Source of the DNA: Beaufortia kweichowensis
Lineage: Eukaryota; Chordata; Actinopteri; Cypriniformes; Gastromyzontidae
Direction of reading: 5' to 3'
Assembly (NCBI GenBank): GCA_019155185.1
Contig: CM032816.1
Coordinates: forward strand, 6,240,510-6,304,509
Length of the DNA: 64,000 nucleotides
Part shown: piece by piece, positions 34,561-48,200 of the stretch
Position numbering within the stretch: position 1 is the first letter of the stretch
How the letters are laid out: every line of letters starts with the position of its first letter
The notes under the pieces: generated by a model
What the model was told of the DNA's origin: nothing
Database searches by the model: none
The model's input: only the letters and a program-made list of their open reading frames with translations
Position numbers and translations under genes: made by a program

Positions 34561-37500
34561 CTAAGTGTAAAATAAAATGATAATACAAAATTAATAATGG
34601 AAAATAAAAAATAATACAAATAAGCATTCTTTCTAGCACTAGCGTCAGCAAATAAAAATGTGAAAGTGATGAAAAAACAAAAGACTTCCCAGATAAGTGT
34701 ATAAATGTTTTACTCCGAATCCAGGGCAACTTGATGACTGAGCCGTTTGTATGTAAGTGAATAAAGTGCCTCTTTTATGGATATCCCCCAAACCACATGG
34801 GTAATTGCCACCTTATGTATGTCAAAAGACGTACCTGAATGAAGCCAATTCCTCAAAGACCCCTTCCTCCAACTTATGCACTGCTTTGTGTTACATTTAC
34901 AATCATTAATGTCAAATAGAGACTCCAGTTCCCCCTTCCGTGTCCCATGATGGCTGATTGCACAACTTTTTGGCACATGTGGAGAAAGAAGGCTGTAAAA
35001 TCAAGTAGCCGGATGTTAAAAAAGTATATAACAAAACATTTGTTCAGTCTTCAGGTAATTTAGTCTTCAGGTAGAATTAAAACTAGAACTTGAACTTGAA
35101 CTTTAGTTGCACTTGTATTGTTGCTACTGTATCATTAATGAAGTAAACAAAAATATGGCCAAATGACATCATTGACTGATACATAATCAGACTTTATTTT
35201 AACTCCTCAGGTACTGAATGACTAAATCAAAAGAGTCAGAAAGGGGTAAAACTAGGGTAAATTTTAGAGTCAGTGTAACAGGACCTGGGATGACCAAGCA
35301 ACTGCATGACCTATTCTGCCCATGTCATTAAATAGGAGCTTTATTTAGCATGACCCAATTCCCCACTTTTATCCGTTCCGTGCCAGCATGCAAGCTAACA
35401 TCACTTCAGTACTCGGCATTGGTTCTGAAATTCAAGCACAACGCTTGAATATGAATCATCATTCTATTAAATGCAAAACAGTGAATGTTTCCATCTAGTA
35501 AAAACGTTAAGAGTTTCATTTAGGGCAGTAGTGTTTCCTTCTTGAAATTTGTACACTAGATGGTTTTTAGTGCAAGTGCACAAACACTTACTCACTGTTG
35601 TTTAGATTTTTTTTTCCAAATTTTAGAATAGTAGTAAACTCATCAAAACCATGAAATAACACAAATGTAACTGTGGGAATTACTTTGCGACTAAAAGCAT
35701 CAAAATTACTGTGTAATATTTTAGCATCTTTAAAAGTAGTCACCCTTTGTCTAGAATTTGCAAAATCACACTCTTGACATTTTATCATATAGCTTTTAGT
35801 CTTAACCTAAAAACTTTATAAACAGCACTGAAGGAATTTCTATCTATGCTGAACTCTTATTGGCTGCCTTTTATCCTTTATTTGCTCCAAGTAATCCATT
35901 TAAAAATATATTTTTTAAAATAAAATTGAATTCATTAATTAATTGAATAAATGAATATGTTGGCACAATTATATATTTGTTTACAAAAATATTTTCAGGC
36001 ACCTTCAGATTTTTACATCATGAGAAAACTTTTTGTCAATTGTGTCTAAACTTTTGAGTGGTACTTTACTGTCAACATACAAAAATGACATGTTAGCTTT
36101 TAAACCTATTTTTTGGGGAGGGGTGATCAAAATTTCCAGTGTTTACAAATCTGGAGTTGTATCATTGTTTGCTTTCCAGATGTAGATATGCAGCTGCTAC
36201 AGTGATCATTGTCCTGACAGAGACAAACTAGCTCGAACCGAGTGACCTCATCAAAACAGGGAGATTGACAAAACTGTCTGCTTCCGTTGAACTTCCTGTT
36301 GTGAGACGCAGACCCTAAATCCTCCTTTGCCGTCCGGCACCTCTTCCTGTTTTTCTCACGCCTGCTGAGAGTTAGTTATTGTCATCTACTGCAGCTGGGC
36401 TCTGGTTGGACACGTTCTCAGATCTCATCTCTTCCAATACCAGATATGCATATCAGGAAAAAGGCAGAATTACAACGCCGATATTGCCAAACCCTTCCCC
36501 ATTGACAGATCCTCAAATAAATATTTGAATTAGTCGCATCTGCTTCTCTGCGCAGGAGAAAGGAGGTCAACGGGAACACAGCCCACTTGTTTTGACACGC
36601 CGCTCGTGTGTGATGATGTCAGTAACATTTGACCCTGACCAATGGCCAGCATTTCCTGCCAGCCTCTGGGCATGTGTGTCTGCTCAGATCTGTCAATGCA
36701 CACATCCTGTGCACACATCAACCAATGAAGTGCAAGTCATTCAGCACTAATTCTGGCATTGTTATCATTACAGAATGGATGTTGTTCCCTCCAAAATAAA
36801 GCTGGTAAGCTCTCCTGTATGTTCAAACCATTTGTCATTTAAACAGCAGGTCAACAAAACCAAATTTCACCAAATCTAGGAATTTGTAGGAATTAAAGAA
36901 TATACAGTATATACAATTTGCACGTTTAGCAGTCAAATCTAATGCATGAGACCTTGTTTGTACAGTTAAGCTGATTTTTAGTTCCCATAACTGGTTAAAC
37001 CATATATACGTGACCCAGTCTGTGAAAACCCAGCTAAAGTATTTTTGTTTTGTTTTCTACATAAAATCATTCTACATAATAAAAAGAATATTCTGTGTGA
37101 ATTTAACATTGATATCTTTAATATTGTCTGAGTAAGGTCATGTCAAAGATTGAAATCATAGTGAAATTAATAGGTGAAATCAAACATTGACGCTCGTTTT
37201 TTAGACTTTAGCCTGGTTTTCACAGACATGGTCACATATCTATGTTGTCCACAGGCTACAATGTTAACTGATGCAAACAATAACAGAAATCATGTACTAT
37301 GCTACATCATGTTTCATAAGACTTCTCTAGGGAACGCTGTTATAGCCGGAGGGTCATATATTCAAAGAACGCTGTATATTAATCATCAATTAATAGTCAA
37401 ACACTGTATCTAAACGCATCAAAAAGTATTTGTGAATAATTGATTATGATAGCTTAGGGCAAAAACAACATGTAACAATTTCTATTAAAAACAGTAGTGT

Positions 37501-37591
37501 TAATAACAAACAGTAACATTTCTTATTGTTATTAATTTAATTCAACTTAAATAATAATTATTTTACTTAAATGTTTACTAATAACTAATGT

Positions 37592-37646
<55 letters not shown>

Positions 37647-40448
37647 CAAATAAAAAGACAAATATTAAAAAATTAATTAGTAAAAATTAGTAAATTGACA
37701 GTTATACTGTATTATAATGTAGGAAATTTGTAGGAAAAGTAGACGACCAGGCCAAAAATACTTGTAATAACCCTAATATTTAGGGTCACAGAAGACAGAA
37801 GACTGCATGTGATCACTATACACAAGGCTATAATGCCAGCACATGCCATATCTGTGTAGCTAAGCCAAAGCGTTTACCCCACAAACCTGGGCATGCAAAT
37901 CTGTTGCTGTTTGTGTGAAGCTATTATTTGGGCAGAAAAAGAAAAATTCATGTCTTTCTGAATAAATATTATTCATGCTGTTTCACCATAAGGGCCTGGC
38001 ACAAACAGTCCTATATTGGGAGACCTCACATGCCCTGTGAAACGAACAAATCTAGCTGGCACCTTTGGTGCATAGTGGAGAGATGCACAGATATAAATGT
38101 GCCCTTGCAAACAGGCTGACCTCAAATGACTGCCTCCGAAGTTAAGAATAATGCACAACCACTATGGGAACAACTGTGCATTGTTTAGAGAAAGGCATTG
38201 TGGTCTCTCAGATATTCTTTGGGAAAGACAAAGCATAAAAACACACTAAATAGGTCTCATTTGTAAATCTGTTTTGAATAAGTGATGTTCAATAGGGCGG
38301 CATTGAATCACCCGGGGCCAAACTGAAACCAAAACAAAATCTGAATTGACTTTAAACTTAAGAGATAAATTGTTTACATTGTGTACAATTGGGAACAGCT
38401 TACTAAGAGGTGAATGGTTTTCTGAATGAGAAACTGGGCATTATGGGAATGTTTAGGGTTTGGCCAATGATGTGCCGATTTGAATAGGGAAATAAAATTG
38501 ATGGAATAAGTAAAAACTTCAGTCGGTTTAGCAACTGTAGTTCATAATTTTCCTATAAGCAGGTTCTAAAATTGACATTTTGCCACATCTGTGGATGGCA
38601 AATAAATATTTCTCACCAGCCGTAAAACCATATTTTACATTGTTTCATTAATTATATTTTGTCCTTTTGATGTTATTGTAACTATTTAATTGTATCATAT
38701 ACATTGAACTCTCTACTCCCTAAAACCTTTGCTGATCATTTCTTACTGAGGTAACAGCAAAACGTAATTCTTTCACTGGTAGTGAAATTCATTTTACATT
38801 CATTTGTACCTTTTGTTGTAATATTTCCTAATACGGCTACCAGCCAACTGGCCAGTAACTCCATTTCCAATGAATACTCGCCAAGCAGTGATGAGTGTTA
38901 ATTTTGGACCCTACATCTATCCAGCACTGATAGCAATTATAATATGTTAGTGAGATATCTGACACTGAGTAACAACAAGGCACACATTGTGACAGAACAT
39001 GTCGGTTTTATGTCTCAATGTGTGATCCAGCACCAGCTGTACTGAGATATCATCCCGTCGAGTTCCTAGCATGATTTGGAAGAGTCACCACAGCCTGGCA
39101 ACAATAATTCTGTCCTGAAGTGACCCACACAATGTTATTTTCAGTTGAGTCGCATTTAGCTCTTACCCACGGAGCTCGTTCCACTGGCAGTAAAATTACT
39201 AGCTCATTGGTTGTATCTGTTATTCATCCCTACTAACTGCTTGTCAGAATATATTATAATCGTGGCTCTTGTGTATATTTGTGTCACCGTGGCACATGAA
39301 AGGACTGCTGAGCTTGCCCGAAATTGTTACGCCCACTGTTAAAGATCACTCGTGTTTACCAAACAACTTATAACAGTAAGCAATCAAAGGCAAAAGTTTA
39401 ATCAAAACCCTTTTTTGCAACACTTATGAGGAAATGTTTTCTAATCCTATGGAACTATTCAGCCTTTGTAGGAAATATTTGAGCATGACAGTATTTTGCA
39501 GTTGTAATGGAAGATCTGCAGAAGATTGGCAAATGTTAAAACACATACTACGTTTCACATTTAAATCTATTTTAGTATAACAAAATGTCATTAATCATTT
39601 TAAAATATGACATGGATCTCAATCTGTCTATTAAGAGCAGAACATCTTTCATGATGTCCTTAAGGTGCTCAAAGCTTCACATGACTATTGAATGAGAATA
39701 TCACCTTGTGTTGGCCAAAAAACATGGCACATGGATCATCTGTCACATGGACTGATAAGCATTTGCATTCTGCCCTTTCAGACTTGGCTATGGCACAGTC
39801 ATACTCCTTAGGAACTCTTCCCACAAACATATTTTATGACTTACATCTGGCACTTTTAAAGATTACAGCATCAAAATCAGCATCAATACAACATTTAAGA
39901 AAAAAATTAATAGACTAAATTTCATTAAAATTTTCAGCTCTAAAAGGTTAAGTAAACAAGATTGCTTAAAAATAGAGTCTCATTTACTATTCACACCAAC
40001 TGCACGGCGAATTTGCATCAGTTTCTGAGAAACACTTGAATACCTGAACAGAAATCAAATGCACTCTTGTCATTCATGTACTGAAAACATAATGTACCTC
40101 AGCCTACACTGCAAGATAAACGTTTTATGTAAATGTGATATTGTGCACTCTTTGTAAACGTCTCCATAACCTAACCCTAACCGTTTAATTATGATTTACA
40201 GTAGCAACTACTTGAAACTCTAGAAATCATTTTTACCTGTTATTTTTAATCCATGATTGGGTCAAAAAGGGACTCACTAAACCTAAAAAATGTCCATATT
40301 TGACCTAACCATGGGTTTGAATTGCCCAGCATTCTGGGCTAAAACAAACCAGCATAGGTTTAAAACCCACCAGTTGAGTTTGTCCCTTTAAAACCAAGTT
40401 TTTACAGTGTAATATTGACTGTAAAGATGGTTTTTGTAATGTAAGACA
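34561..40448. other. Intergenic, no gene seen; candidate regulatory islands
   Basis: No coding exon was recognised. Two repeat-poor, GC-richer stretches stand out at about 36180-36720 and 38830-39310. The first contains gacttcctgttgtgagacg-like purine/pyrimidine motifs and atgatgtcagtaac; the second contains SOX-type caacaataattctg. The (AAT)n repeat at 37592-37644 is listed separately. Around 40320-40420 the phrases cccagcattctgggct and accagcataggttt look like a worn DNA-transposon end. Confidence 0.4.
37592..37644. repeat. (AAT)n microsatellite
   Basis: About 17 AAT/ATA units in an AT-rich context. Confidence 0.95.
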
Positions 40449-41795
40449 TCATTGCTTTTTTCTTTCATTTGGAATTCTCAGTAGAAACGTCCACACAGAT
40501 CCATTCCTGGGAAAACCGTTCATCTGATTTTGAGGTTTCCACATGTTTCCTGCAATGGTATACTCCAGTGTCATGGTACGATTTAGTGTGAACACAGAAT
40601 CTCCTCTGACCACAGATGTAAACAGTGCCCCTTTGCTGTTGCCATAGTGACCAGGCATAGACGTCCATTGACCTGTGGTGATGTTGTAGCAGTCCATCAA
40701 ACATCGTAGAAAGTCATCCTGCGGACCGTTGCGTATAACATACAGATTGTCCCTGTGTGCCACCATGCAGTGTACATAGCTCTGATGCTTCATCAGTTTA
40801 CTAACCAAAACCCATGAATCCTGATTTGAGATGTATTCATAAATTTCACTGGTCTCCATTGGCTTCCACAGACAAACAAAAATCCGGCTCATAGCTTTGG
40901 CACATGCAACACCAGCTACCGGTCTTGGTAAATGTGCTGTGAAGGACCATTCCTTTGTGATGATGTTGTACTTTTCGACTGAGGACATTGTGGTTCTATC
41001 TGATTCTCCTCCAATGGCGTAGAGACAGCCGTCTAACCCGATTAGGGTAAGGTTATACCGTGGCTGTTTAGGACCTGGAAGAAACCTCCAGGTGTCAGTA
41101 ACAACATCGTAGCAAAAGCTAGCATCAACAGCTCTCTTGTCAACTCCGTGCACGCCTCCAACAACGTAAAGTCTGTTGTCCAGAACAGTTACACCGGCCA
41201 AAGAAGTGCTGGCCTCCATGGGTAAGGCGGTAAGGACTTTCCAATCTTTATCATCTTCATTGAGGTAACATACTGTTCTTGTGGCGGCCAAAGGAAGCTC
41301 ATCAGCAGTGCAAGAAGAGTGTGAACCAACAGCCACAAACACACTAGGAACCTGAGACTCAACACGTTCAACAAGCTCCTGAGGGAGGTCCTTCAACTCT
41401 TCTTGTAGGTCACTGTATATATCGCGAATGAACTGCGCCGACATCTCTTGGAGTCTCCATAAGCCATAAGTGGCTGAAGCTTGGTACATGAGCAGGCAAT
41501 TATCAGAGCCGAGAAGATCCTGAAGATGTTTGACAAGAGGTTCTGCCTGGAAAAACGCAGCACACTCAATGGCTTCCAGAATCTCATCATGGTTCAGCGT
41601 GGGTCTCTCACCGCCGGCCACTGCCAACATGATTAAAAACCCTTGAGCATTGAGATTCTTCACGTGAATTTCTTCTTGACGGCACTCCACCATCCCTGAT
41701 CTGTAAAGTGCCCTGAAGTACTCACATTCTCTTAGCAGTACAGATTTGTTTGCTTTAAAGACACTGTCTCCAACTCTTACCCTGACAATATCCAT
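40449..41795 (-). CDS. kbtbd13: Kelch repeat and BTB domain-containing protein 13 (448 aa, one exon)
   Basis: A BTB-kelch protein of the type that recruits substrates to cullin-3 ubiquitin ligases; human KBTBD13 acts in muscle and is linked to nemaline myopathy. One uninterrupted frame starts MDIVRVRVGDSVFKANKSVL and gives 448 residues, against about 458 in human from memory. The BTB domain spans about 3-95 (YFRALYRSGMVE, IECAAFFQAEPLVKHL). A short BACK-like linker follows (about 96-165). Kelch repeats run from about 170 to 440, with diagnostic double glycines at 213-214 (VVGGVHG) and 262-263 (AIGGESD). VHCMVAHRDNLYVIRNGP and NSKGALFTSVVRGD closely match KBTBD13 rather than other KBTBD members. 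The lack of introns also fits that gene. On the minus strand a TATA-like TATAAAC lies at 41834-41840. An acceptor-like ctactactacag directly precedes the ATG, so an upstream non-coding exon cannot be ruled out. Confidence 0.93.
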   Translation of the reverse strand: MDIVRVRVGDSVFKANKSVLLRECEYFRALYRSGMVECRQEEIHVKNLNAQGFLIMLAVAGGERPTLNHDEILEAIECAAFFQAEPLVKHLQDLLGSDNCLLMYQASATYGLWRLQEMSAQFIRDIYSDLQEELKDLPQELVERVESQVPSVFVAVGSHSSCTADELPLAATRTVCYLNEDDKDWKVLTALPMEASTSLAGVTVLDNRLYVVGGVHGVDKRAVDASFCYDVVTDTWRFLPGPKQPRYNLTLIGLDGCLYAIGGESDRTTMSSVEKYNIITKEWSFTAHLPRPVAGVACAKAMSRIFVCLWKPMETSEIYEYISNQDSWVLVSKLMKHQSYVHCMVAHRDNLYVIRNGPQDDFLRCLMDCYNITTGQWTSMPGHYGNSKGALFTSVVRGDSVFTLNRTMTLEYTIAGNMWKPQNQMNGFPRNGSVWTFLLRIPNERKKQ

Positions 41796-42620
41796 CTGTA
41801 GTAGTAGCTTAGATCAATTTAGACTTGTGCTCTGTTTATAAATACTGTACACGACGAGCAATTATCTGCGGCAAAAATTTACAAAAAGCTTTCAAAACTT
41901 ACTGAGCGAAGCATTTACACAGAAATTTCCCTTCCGTGTCAGTTAACAAAACTGTCCTCCCTCCAGCTGGCACATGGCGTTCTGAAGTCCAGTTTTGTTA
42001 CGAATATAGCATTGTCTATAGATAGCAGCAGTGCCTCGTGACAGACGTTTTAACAGATATTAACAATGACACGTCTGTGAAAAAACACTTTTTGAGATGG
42101 TTAAGGTCAAAGATATTAATTACACAGCATTAGTGATACATTAATGTTGCTGTCCAAACCCCCTCAGAAATGTGGCTGCAACTTTTGTAAAGTCTAGTTT
42201 GTTAAGTCTGACCACCGCTTCCGGGTCCAAACGCTCTATCAGATGCCAAAGGCAAACAACAAATAATGCTGATGTATACTCTTGGCATTTTAAGTGATTA
42301 AAACATTGCTGTACATTAAAGCAGTAGTTTACCCAAAATGAAGATTTCACTTATAATTTACGTACCCTAGTCATGAGGGTGTCACTGGACATGTGAGAAT
42401 CAATTAAATTTAAAGTTACTAATGTGCCGCCATATTTCAATTTATCTTTTGGATCTGTTTGTTTACATTTAAATGCAACTAAATAAGCTTAAAATATATA
42501 AATATATAAAAAATAGCTTTTCTCCATGTATGCGAGGCTAAGAAGATAACATAACAGCACTTTATTATATTTTATTAACATTTTATTTTAATTTTATAAA
42601 ATATATATTTATTTGAAAAA

Positions 42621-42666
<46 letters not shown>

Positions 42667-45110
42667 TAACATATTAATGAAATGTATAATTATTAAAATA
42701 TTAATAATAAATATATTTAAATGTATTAAATATTAATATTAATAACGTACATTTATTAAAATGTTCATAAAATATATTTTATTGAAATCATTATAATAAT
42801 TTTATTTAATTATTATTAAAATTCATACAGCTGGGATGGCACTCGTGAATAAATGATCATTTTTCATTCTTTAATTCTAAATATATCATACAGATCAGAA
42901 TATATCACAATATGGGACTACTTCCAGCTTTAATGAAAGGTGATTAACCCGCCTGGTGTGCAAGTTATGAGGTAATTGCCGGTCAGTGAGAGGCTTTTAT
43001 ATATATTTATTTTGTGTGAGAGATCAGCTTGGGTTGCCCAGAGTGCTCAGTTTCATTATCTTCCCTCACGTAGACACACTAGGATGCCCTCATGATGTTA
43101 CCATAGAAACCATACGGTAGAGTTCCCCTTGTCTATCTTGAGTGTTAAGAGAATTCAACCCCTGCACTAATGCCGTCTGCATGACAGCTGAACTTTGACA
43201 CACACAGGATAACCACGCTCACGTGTCCGAGCGCTTGCAGCTGCTCGTAATGCGAATACTTGGCCACACGTGACGAGCACGGAGGAGACATTTGAACTAT
43301 GGAAACCTTTGTACTCGGTTCAAGTACTTGTAATGGAAATGATTCATGTACTAGACAAGCCTGACTGCATCAATAAAATACAAGATTTCAGTTCGAGTGT
43401 GAATGTAATCAAATATGCATCTCGCTAAGAAAAATAATCCATCTCTCTAACTGATACTGAAAGTACGACAACTGATCTGAAGAACAAAAAGGACGGCTTG
43501 TTTTCTAACCATAACAAAAGAAATGGGGATCATGTGTTTATGTTCTCCACGCTGAGTCATGGTGAGCCATGTGCAAGACCATGTGACTTCTTTGTTTTGA
43601 TCATGTGATGGCAAATCCAGCGGGAGCAGGGCTAGGTAACAGGTTTCGGGCTGGATTGCACTCGGTGGTGTAACCTCATTGTGTAAGTTTATTATAAAAG
43701 CCTGCAGCGAATGTACCAGGCGGATCCAAAAAAATACCAACTGTGTTCGTTTATGAAGTCACATGGTAATAAAAAGAGCTTGCTTTAATTTGAACCCAAA
43801 CACATGACGGTGAACTATTTTTGGAATAATAACACTGTGAAATGTTAAGCTCTTTTATCTGATACATAAGACGGAGATCTAAAGTTAGAGGGCTTAAAAT
43901 ATCTGCTTTGTGTGGGTAACAATGGCTGAGTCAGGCACCTCAATGAATCCTATAATTTCTGTGGATGTAAACTTAGCAAACTGTGTCTGACTTCTTGAAA
44001 GAGCTCTCGGTGTGTTGTGTAACCGGCTTGATGTTATAAAAGCACGTCGGCTGAACTATAAAAACAGACAGATCAAAGCGTGACCAAAATCTCAGCGTAA
44101 TCAAAAACAAATTGATCACAATTACAAACCACATCTACTAGAGCGTACAAAGAAGAATGACTGAAATGCATGGAAAAGGCGAGCTCGCTTCACTTTAAAG
44201 GATGTGTGTGGGTGGGTATAAAGATAGAAGGTGAAGTGATCTATCAATAGGAGAGAGCGTGTGTTGTTGTTGCCCTACAGAAACACATGCTGGGACCACT
44301 GCGTGACCGAACCACATCAAACTGTCTAAATGTGTGTGCGTCGGTACGCTTCCAGCTGCATAAAGGAGTTCGTGACTTTGGCAACCCACTACAAAGAGGG
44401 CGAAATGAATGATCCACTGATTGTAAAAGAGATATATACACATTTCTACAAAAGCAAGACTTATAAAGGTTATTCATGACGACATCTGTTTCTGTTGTTT
44501 CTTATGAGTAATGCTGCAGATCTGAGCAGGCCGTCAAAATACTTAGATCTTACGTATGTGAACCTGTGCACAAGTCAATAAAGCACTTGACAGCCTCTTA
44601 GCGTCGTTTCTATGGCCTGTTGCAGTTCTCTACAGCCTACTTCAGAATGCTTACTGTGTGTTTCCGATTGTAATTCTGTTCATTTGTGAAATGACACCCC
44701 CTATACACTCAAGAGTTAATGATTCTAGCTGTTTAATGAACAAAACAAAGCCACAATCATGGACCCTTGATGAGTGTGCTAATTTCTTCATTGATTAGCA
44801 GAGGAACTAAACAGTTGGATGCTTTTTAATTACCATCTGCTTGAATGACGTTTGGGAGTGACAAGCGGATGACAGTGGGGCAAACCCCCAGGGGTCTCTT
44901 CAGTATTGCCCCATACACACAAACATGCATTAGTTTCAATATTTAAAAATAGAAATATCTGAAAATATCAAAAATTTTAACTTGAAAGGCTACAAATTAA
45001 AATACATAAAACTGAAAAAAATTGAAAAGTCAGTCAAAACCTTAAAACCTTTTAATGCTTAAAATTAGTTTTGTAAACAAATACACATATGGATGCTCAA
45101 ATATACACAT
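41796..45110. other. Intergenic upstream of kbtbd13, no gene seen
   Basis: The first 200 bases are the likely kbtbd13 promoter. A cyprinid foldback end (gcagtagtttacccaaaat) lies at about 42318-42385 without a visible partner. Much of 42470-42830 is AT-rich low-complexity DNA. No coding exon was recognised. Confidence 0.4.
42622..42665. repeat. Compound (CA)n(TA)n microsatellite
   Basis: About 16 CA units pass directly into about six TA units. Confidence 0.95.
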
Positions 45111-45115
45111 TGTGC

Positions 45116-45232
45116 GTTGTAGCTCAACTAGCAGAGCATTCAGTTAGCACTGTGATAAAATGTATACAATAAAAACACATAAAAGTCACTTTGGATAAAA
45201 GTTTCTGTCAAATGCAAACATGCAAACTTGTG
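45116..45232 (+). mobile_element. tRNA-derived SINE
   Basis: The head gttgtagctcaactagcag with agcattcagttagcac resembles the A-box half of a tRNA. The 3' end gtcactttggataaaagt followed by ttctgtcaaatgc is the conserved tail of fish SINEs and their LINE partners. The two ends lie about 110 bases apart, so this is a short, diverged SINE copy and not a functional tRNA gene. Confidence 0.6.
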
Positions 45233-48200
45233 TCTAAATGAACTTGTGTCTTTTTAAGACATTACTATTAAATAAATTAGATAAAATGAAACACACCTAA
45301 AAACTTTGCCCAGCATACCTCTTTAGTATAACGTTTGCATAGCTATAACCTATGCAAATGATGGCTATTTAACAGTTTTGTTTAACAATTGTGGTCTGCA
45401 ACTAGCCTCATTTACAACACCTAGGACATGGTCACTTACCCGCCCCCATGAACATTACACATTACACTAACAAAAACCTTACAATGTTGTTTTATATGCG
45501 TATATATACAATGCATGCTTCTTTAAACTGATTTATCCCTTATGGTATGCATAAAAAACTCAGTGCGCGCCAATACACACATTCTCCTATACCGTTTATT
45601 ATCTCTTTTGTTTACTCTCTGGGACCATATGTTGTGTCTGTGCATTATAAATATTGAGCTGTCACTCTTGGATAGTGTTGTGGTGGAGGGGCTTGCACAG
45701 CAAGAAGCACTTTAGATGTGGTTGTCAAATTGATTGACAGATAAGTTAAGAGCTAAAACAAAAGAATCTGTGATTCCCAAACAGGATGGTATAGCCATCT
45801 GAGCATTTCACATGAGATGTCAGATGCTTCGTAGTATCAGTCTGCAACCGAGCATTCTGATTGGCTGATGAAAAATCGAGGCTTGAGCGACGGTTTTAGA
45901 AATGTATGATGTCGTGAGTTAATGGTGCTTGAAAAACAGGCCAGGAGTGATATCATAACACAAACAAAGAAGCTTACACACGACTTCATCAGTCTGAAAA
46001 ATGTAACTTGTACAGGGACAACTTTAGGTTATTATCTTGCATGCAATAGCTTTCTTCTATTCTGCTCTTTATCCTATTTACTGTGTGATATACGAGTCGT
46101 ACCATCAGAAATTCTCAGGAGTGAGATGAAAGAAAGTGGGCTCAGAGCGGGACAGTGTTATAAGATGAGATTTCATTTGGGCTTTTGCTAAGAGAGAGAG
46201 TTTGGCGTGACCTAGATTCCACAGCCTTCAGTCACAACACTGCAGGGTCATGTGACTAGTGCCCTCAGTCAAAACAATAACATGAGGAGCAGCGGCTAAG
46301 GCTGGGGGCGGGGCTCTGCGGTGATGGTGTGCGTGCGGCTTTGATGTCCTAACTCTTTGCAGGTGCTGAGAGAAGATGGCTGGGTGATAAACTCTTTCCT
46401 AACATGGCAACCAACAAACACACGGCGTCCAGATTTCAGGACAAAACCGACATGAATCATGTTTAGTGTTGTTGACTCAACAGATTTCCACATGGCGTGA
46501 TGTAGCCTATATTACACATATAAAATAAACTTTAGGGACCTTACAAAGAATGTCTTAAAGGACCAGTACGCCCAAAAATCAACATTATGACATCATAAAC
46601 TTACCCTTAGGTCGATCCAAACCCATTTGATTTTCTTTCTTCCTTTTCTTCCACCGCTTTGTAATCTTCAAAATCTGAATAAATTACAAAATAAAAAAGG
46701 AGTTTGTAACCCATTTTAATTTTGTAAAGTCCATATTTCTATGTAAAACTAGTGTAGTAGTAGTGTAGTTCGAGACCTGATTTTATTTATTTTCTATTTA
46801 GCATGACTTTTTATAAAATTATTTGTCATCCCAACCCTTTTTATAAACATATATTAACAATACACAGACTAAAAAGCCACATCTCAGCATCTCTCAAACC
46901 AGCATCTGATCTGACTTTGCGATGACCTATAATAGGCCATGCCAACAGGAAGTAGTCACTGTCTGACCTCAAGGAAAGTCATAAATAGATGAATCTAATT
47001 ACATGCATGCTTTGAAATGGTGAAAATGGGGTAATGCTGCATTCTGGTATATTGTCTATTTGTGACCTTTTGCTTCCTACCCATATGTCACGATTTGCCC
47101 ATTTTCCTAGAATGCTGTAATCCACAGAGATTAAAAACCCTAATTTATTACTCCTGGTCCACCCGTTTAATGTGCATGAGCCTGGTTTCTCAATTTGAAA
47201 ATGATGTCAGTTTCTTGAATTGTCTCCATGGTGATGTTCTGGTCACAGTGTTCCCAAAATCTACATGATCATGAACAACAGAAAAAATCCTCTCTCTGCT
47301 AAAAAAGACCAGCACAACTGGTTAATGCTGGTTTGGTGCTAGTCAAATTTTATGTTTTGTCAAGGATAGCATTAAGAATGGGTACATTTCAACTAATACG
47401 TGTTATAGGTAATAAAAAAACATCCTTAGGATTTGACCAATTGAAAAGTGATTGTCTAACGCTGCCCTTCAGATAACCTCCGAAGAGGATTCGGATATGC
47501 ACCATAAGCCCCTCTTGTCAGTGTAAACAGTGGGGGTCTTTGTGATCCGTCAGATTAGAAGTGTAAAGCCGCATAAAGCCACTTTTGCTACAGGTTATCA
47601 CATTTTCCTCAGCCATACGTCAGAAAGGTCATTGTGATAGAACCAACAATAGTTCAGTGTAGCTGGGAGAATTGCAATGTCTGCTTTACACATCAACTTA
47701 CTATTATATACACAGTGAAAATCATTTTAGTTATCGGTGGAGTAAACTTTATTTATCCCCAGGGATAGAAAAAGCAGGAACTTTAGGTTCAATGTCCTGA
47801 TATATAAAAATACAAATCTATTCTAGTGGTCTAACAAATATATAACAAATATAAATACAAGCATACATATAGCAAAGCTAGCAGTTGCAGGTATCTCTGA
47901 AGAGCATATCCAAGTTTGGGTTGGATAGACTGAAAAACTCAAATTAGTTTTTATTACTTTACAAGCTTTGTTACAGACAACAATGCAGATGGTTATCAAT
48001 ATGGATTTTTCACAGGGCCTGCACAGGATAGATATTTTCCGCACAAATTTAAAAGTGCAACGTTTCCACATTGCTTCAACATTTCCACAAATAATCAAGA
48101 GTAAAAGTACTTGAACAAAATCTGACATTGAGGGTCTAAAGAGCTTTCGTACCTTTGAACATGTGTTTTGAACCTGTGCTTCACATCAGGTAACTGTAAA

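Noticed and set aside
40465..41590. Other minus-strand frames inside kbtbd13
   Set aside because: They are out of frame with the conserved 448-residue protein and resemble nothing.
45116..45232. tRNA gene
   Set aside because: It has an A-box-like head but no complete cloverleaf or proper B box, and it ends in a SINE tail.
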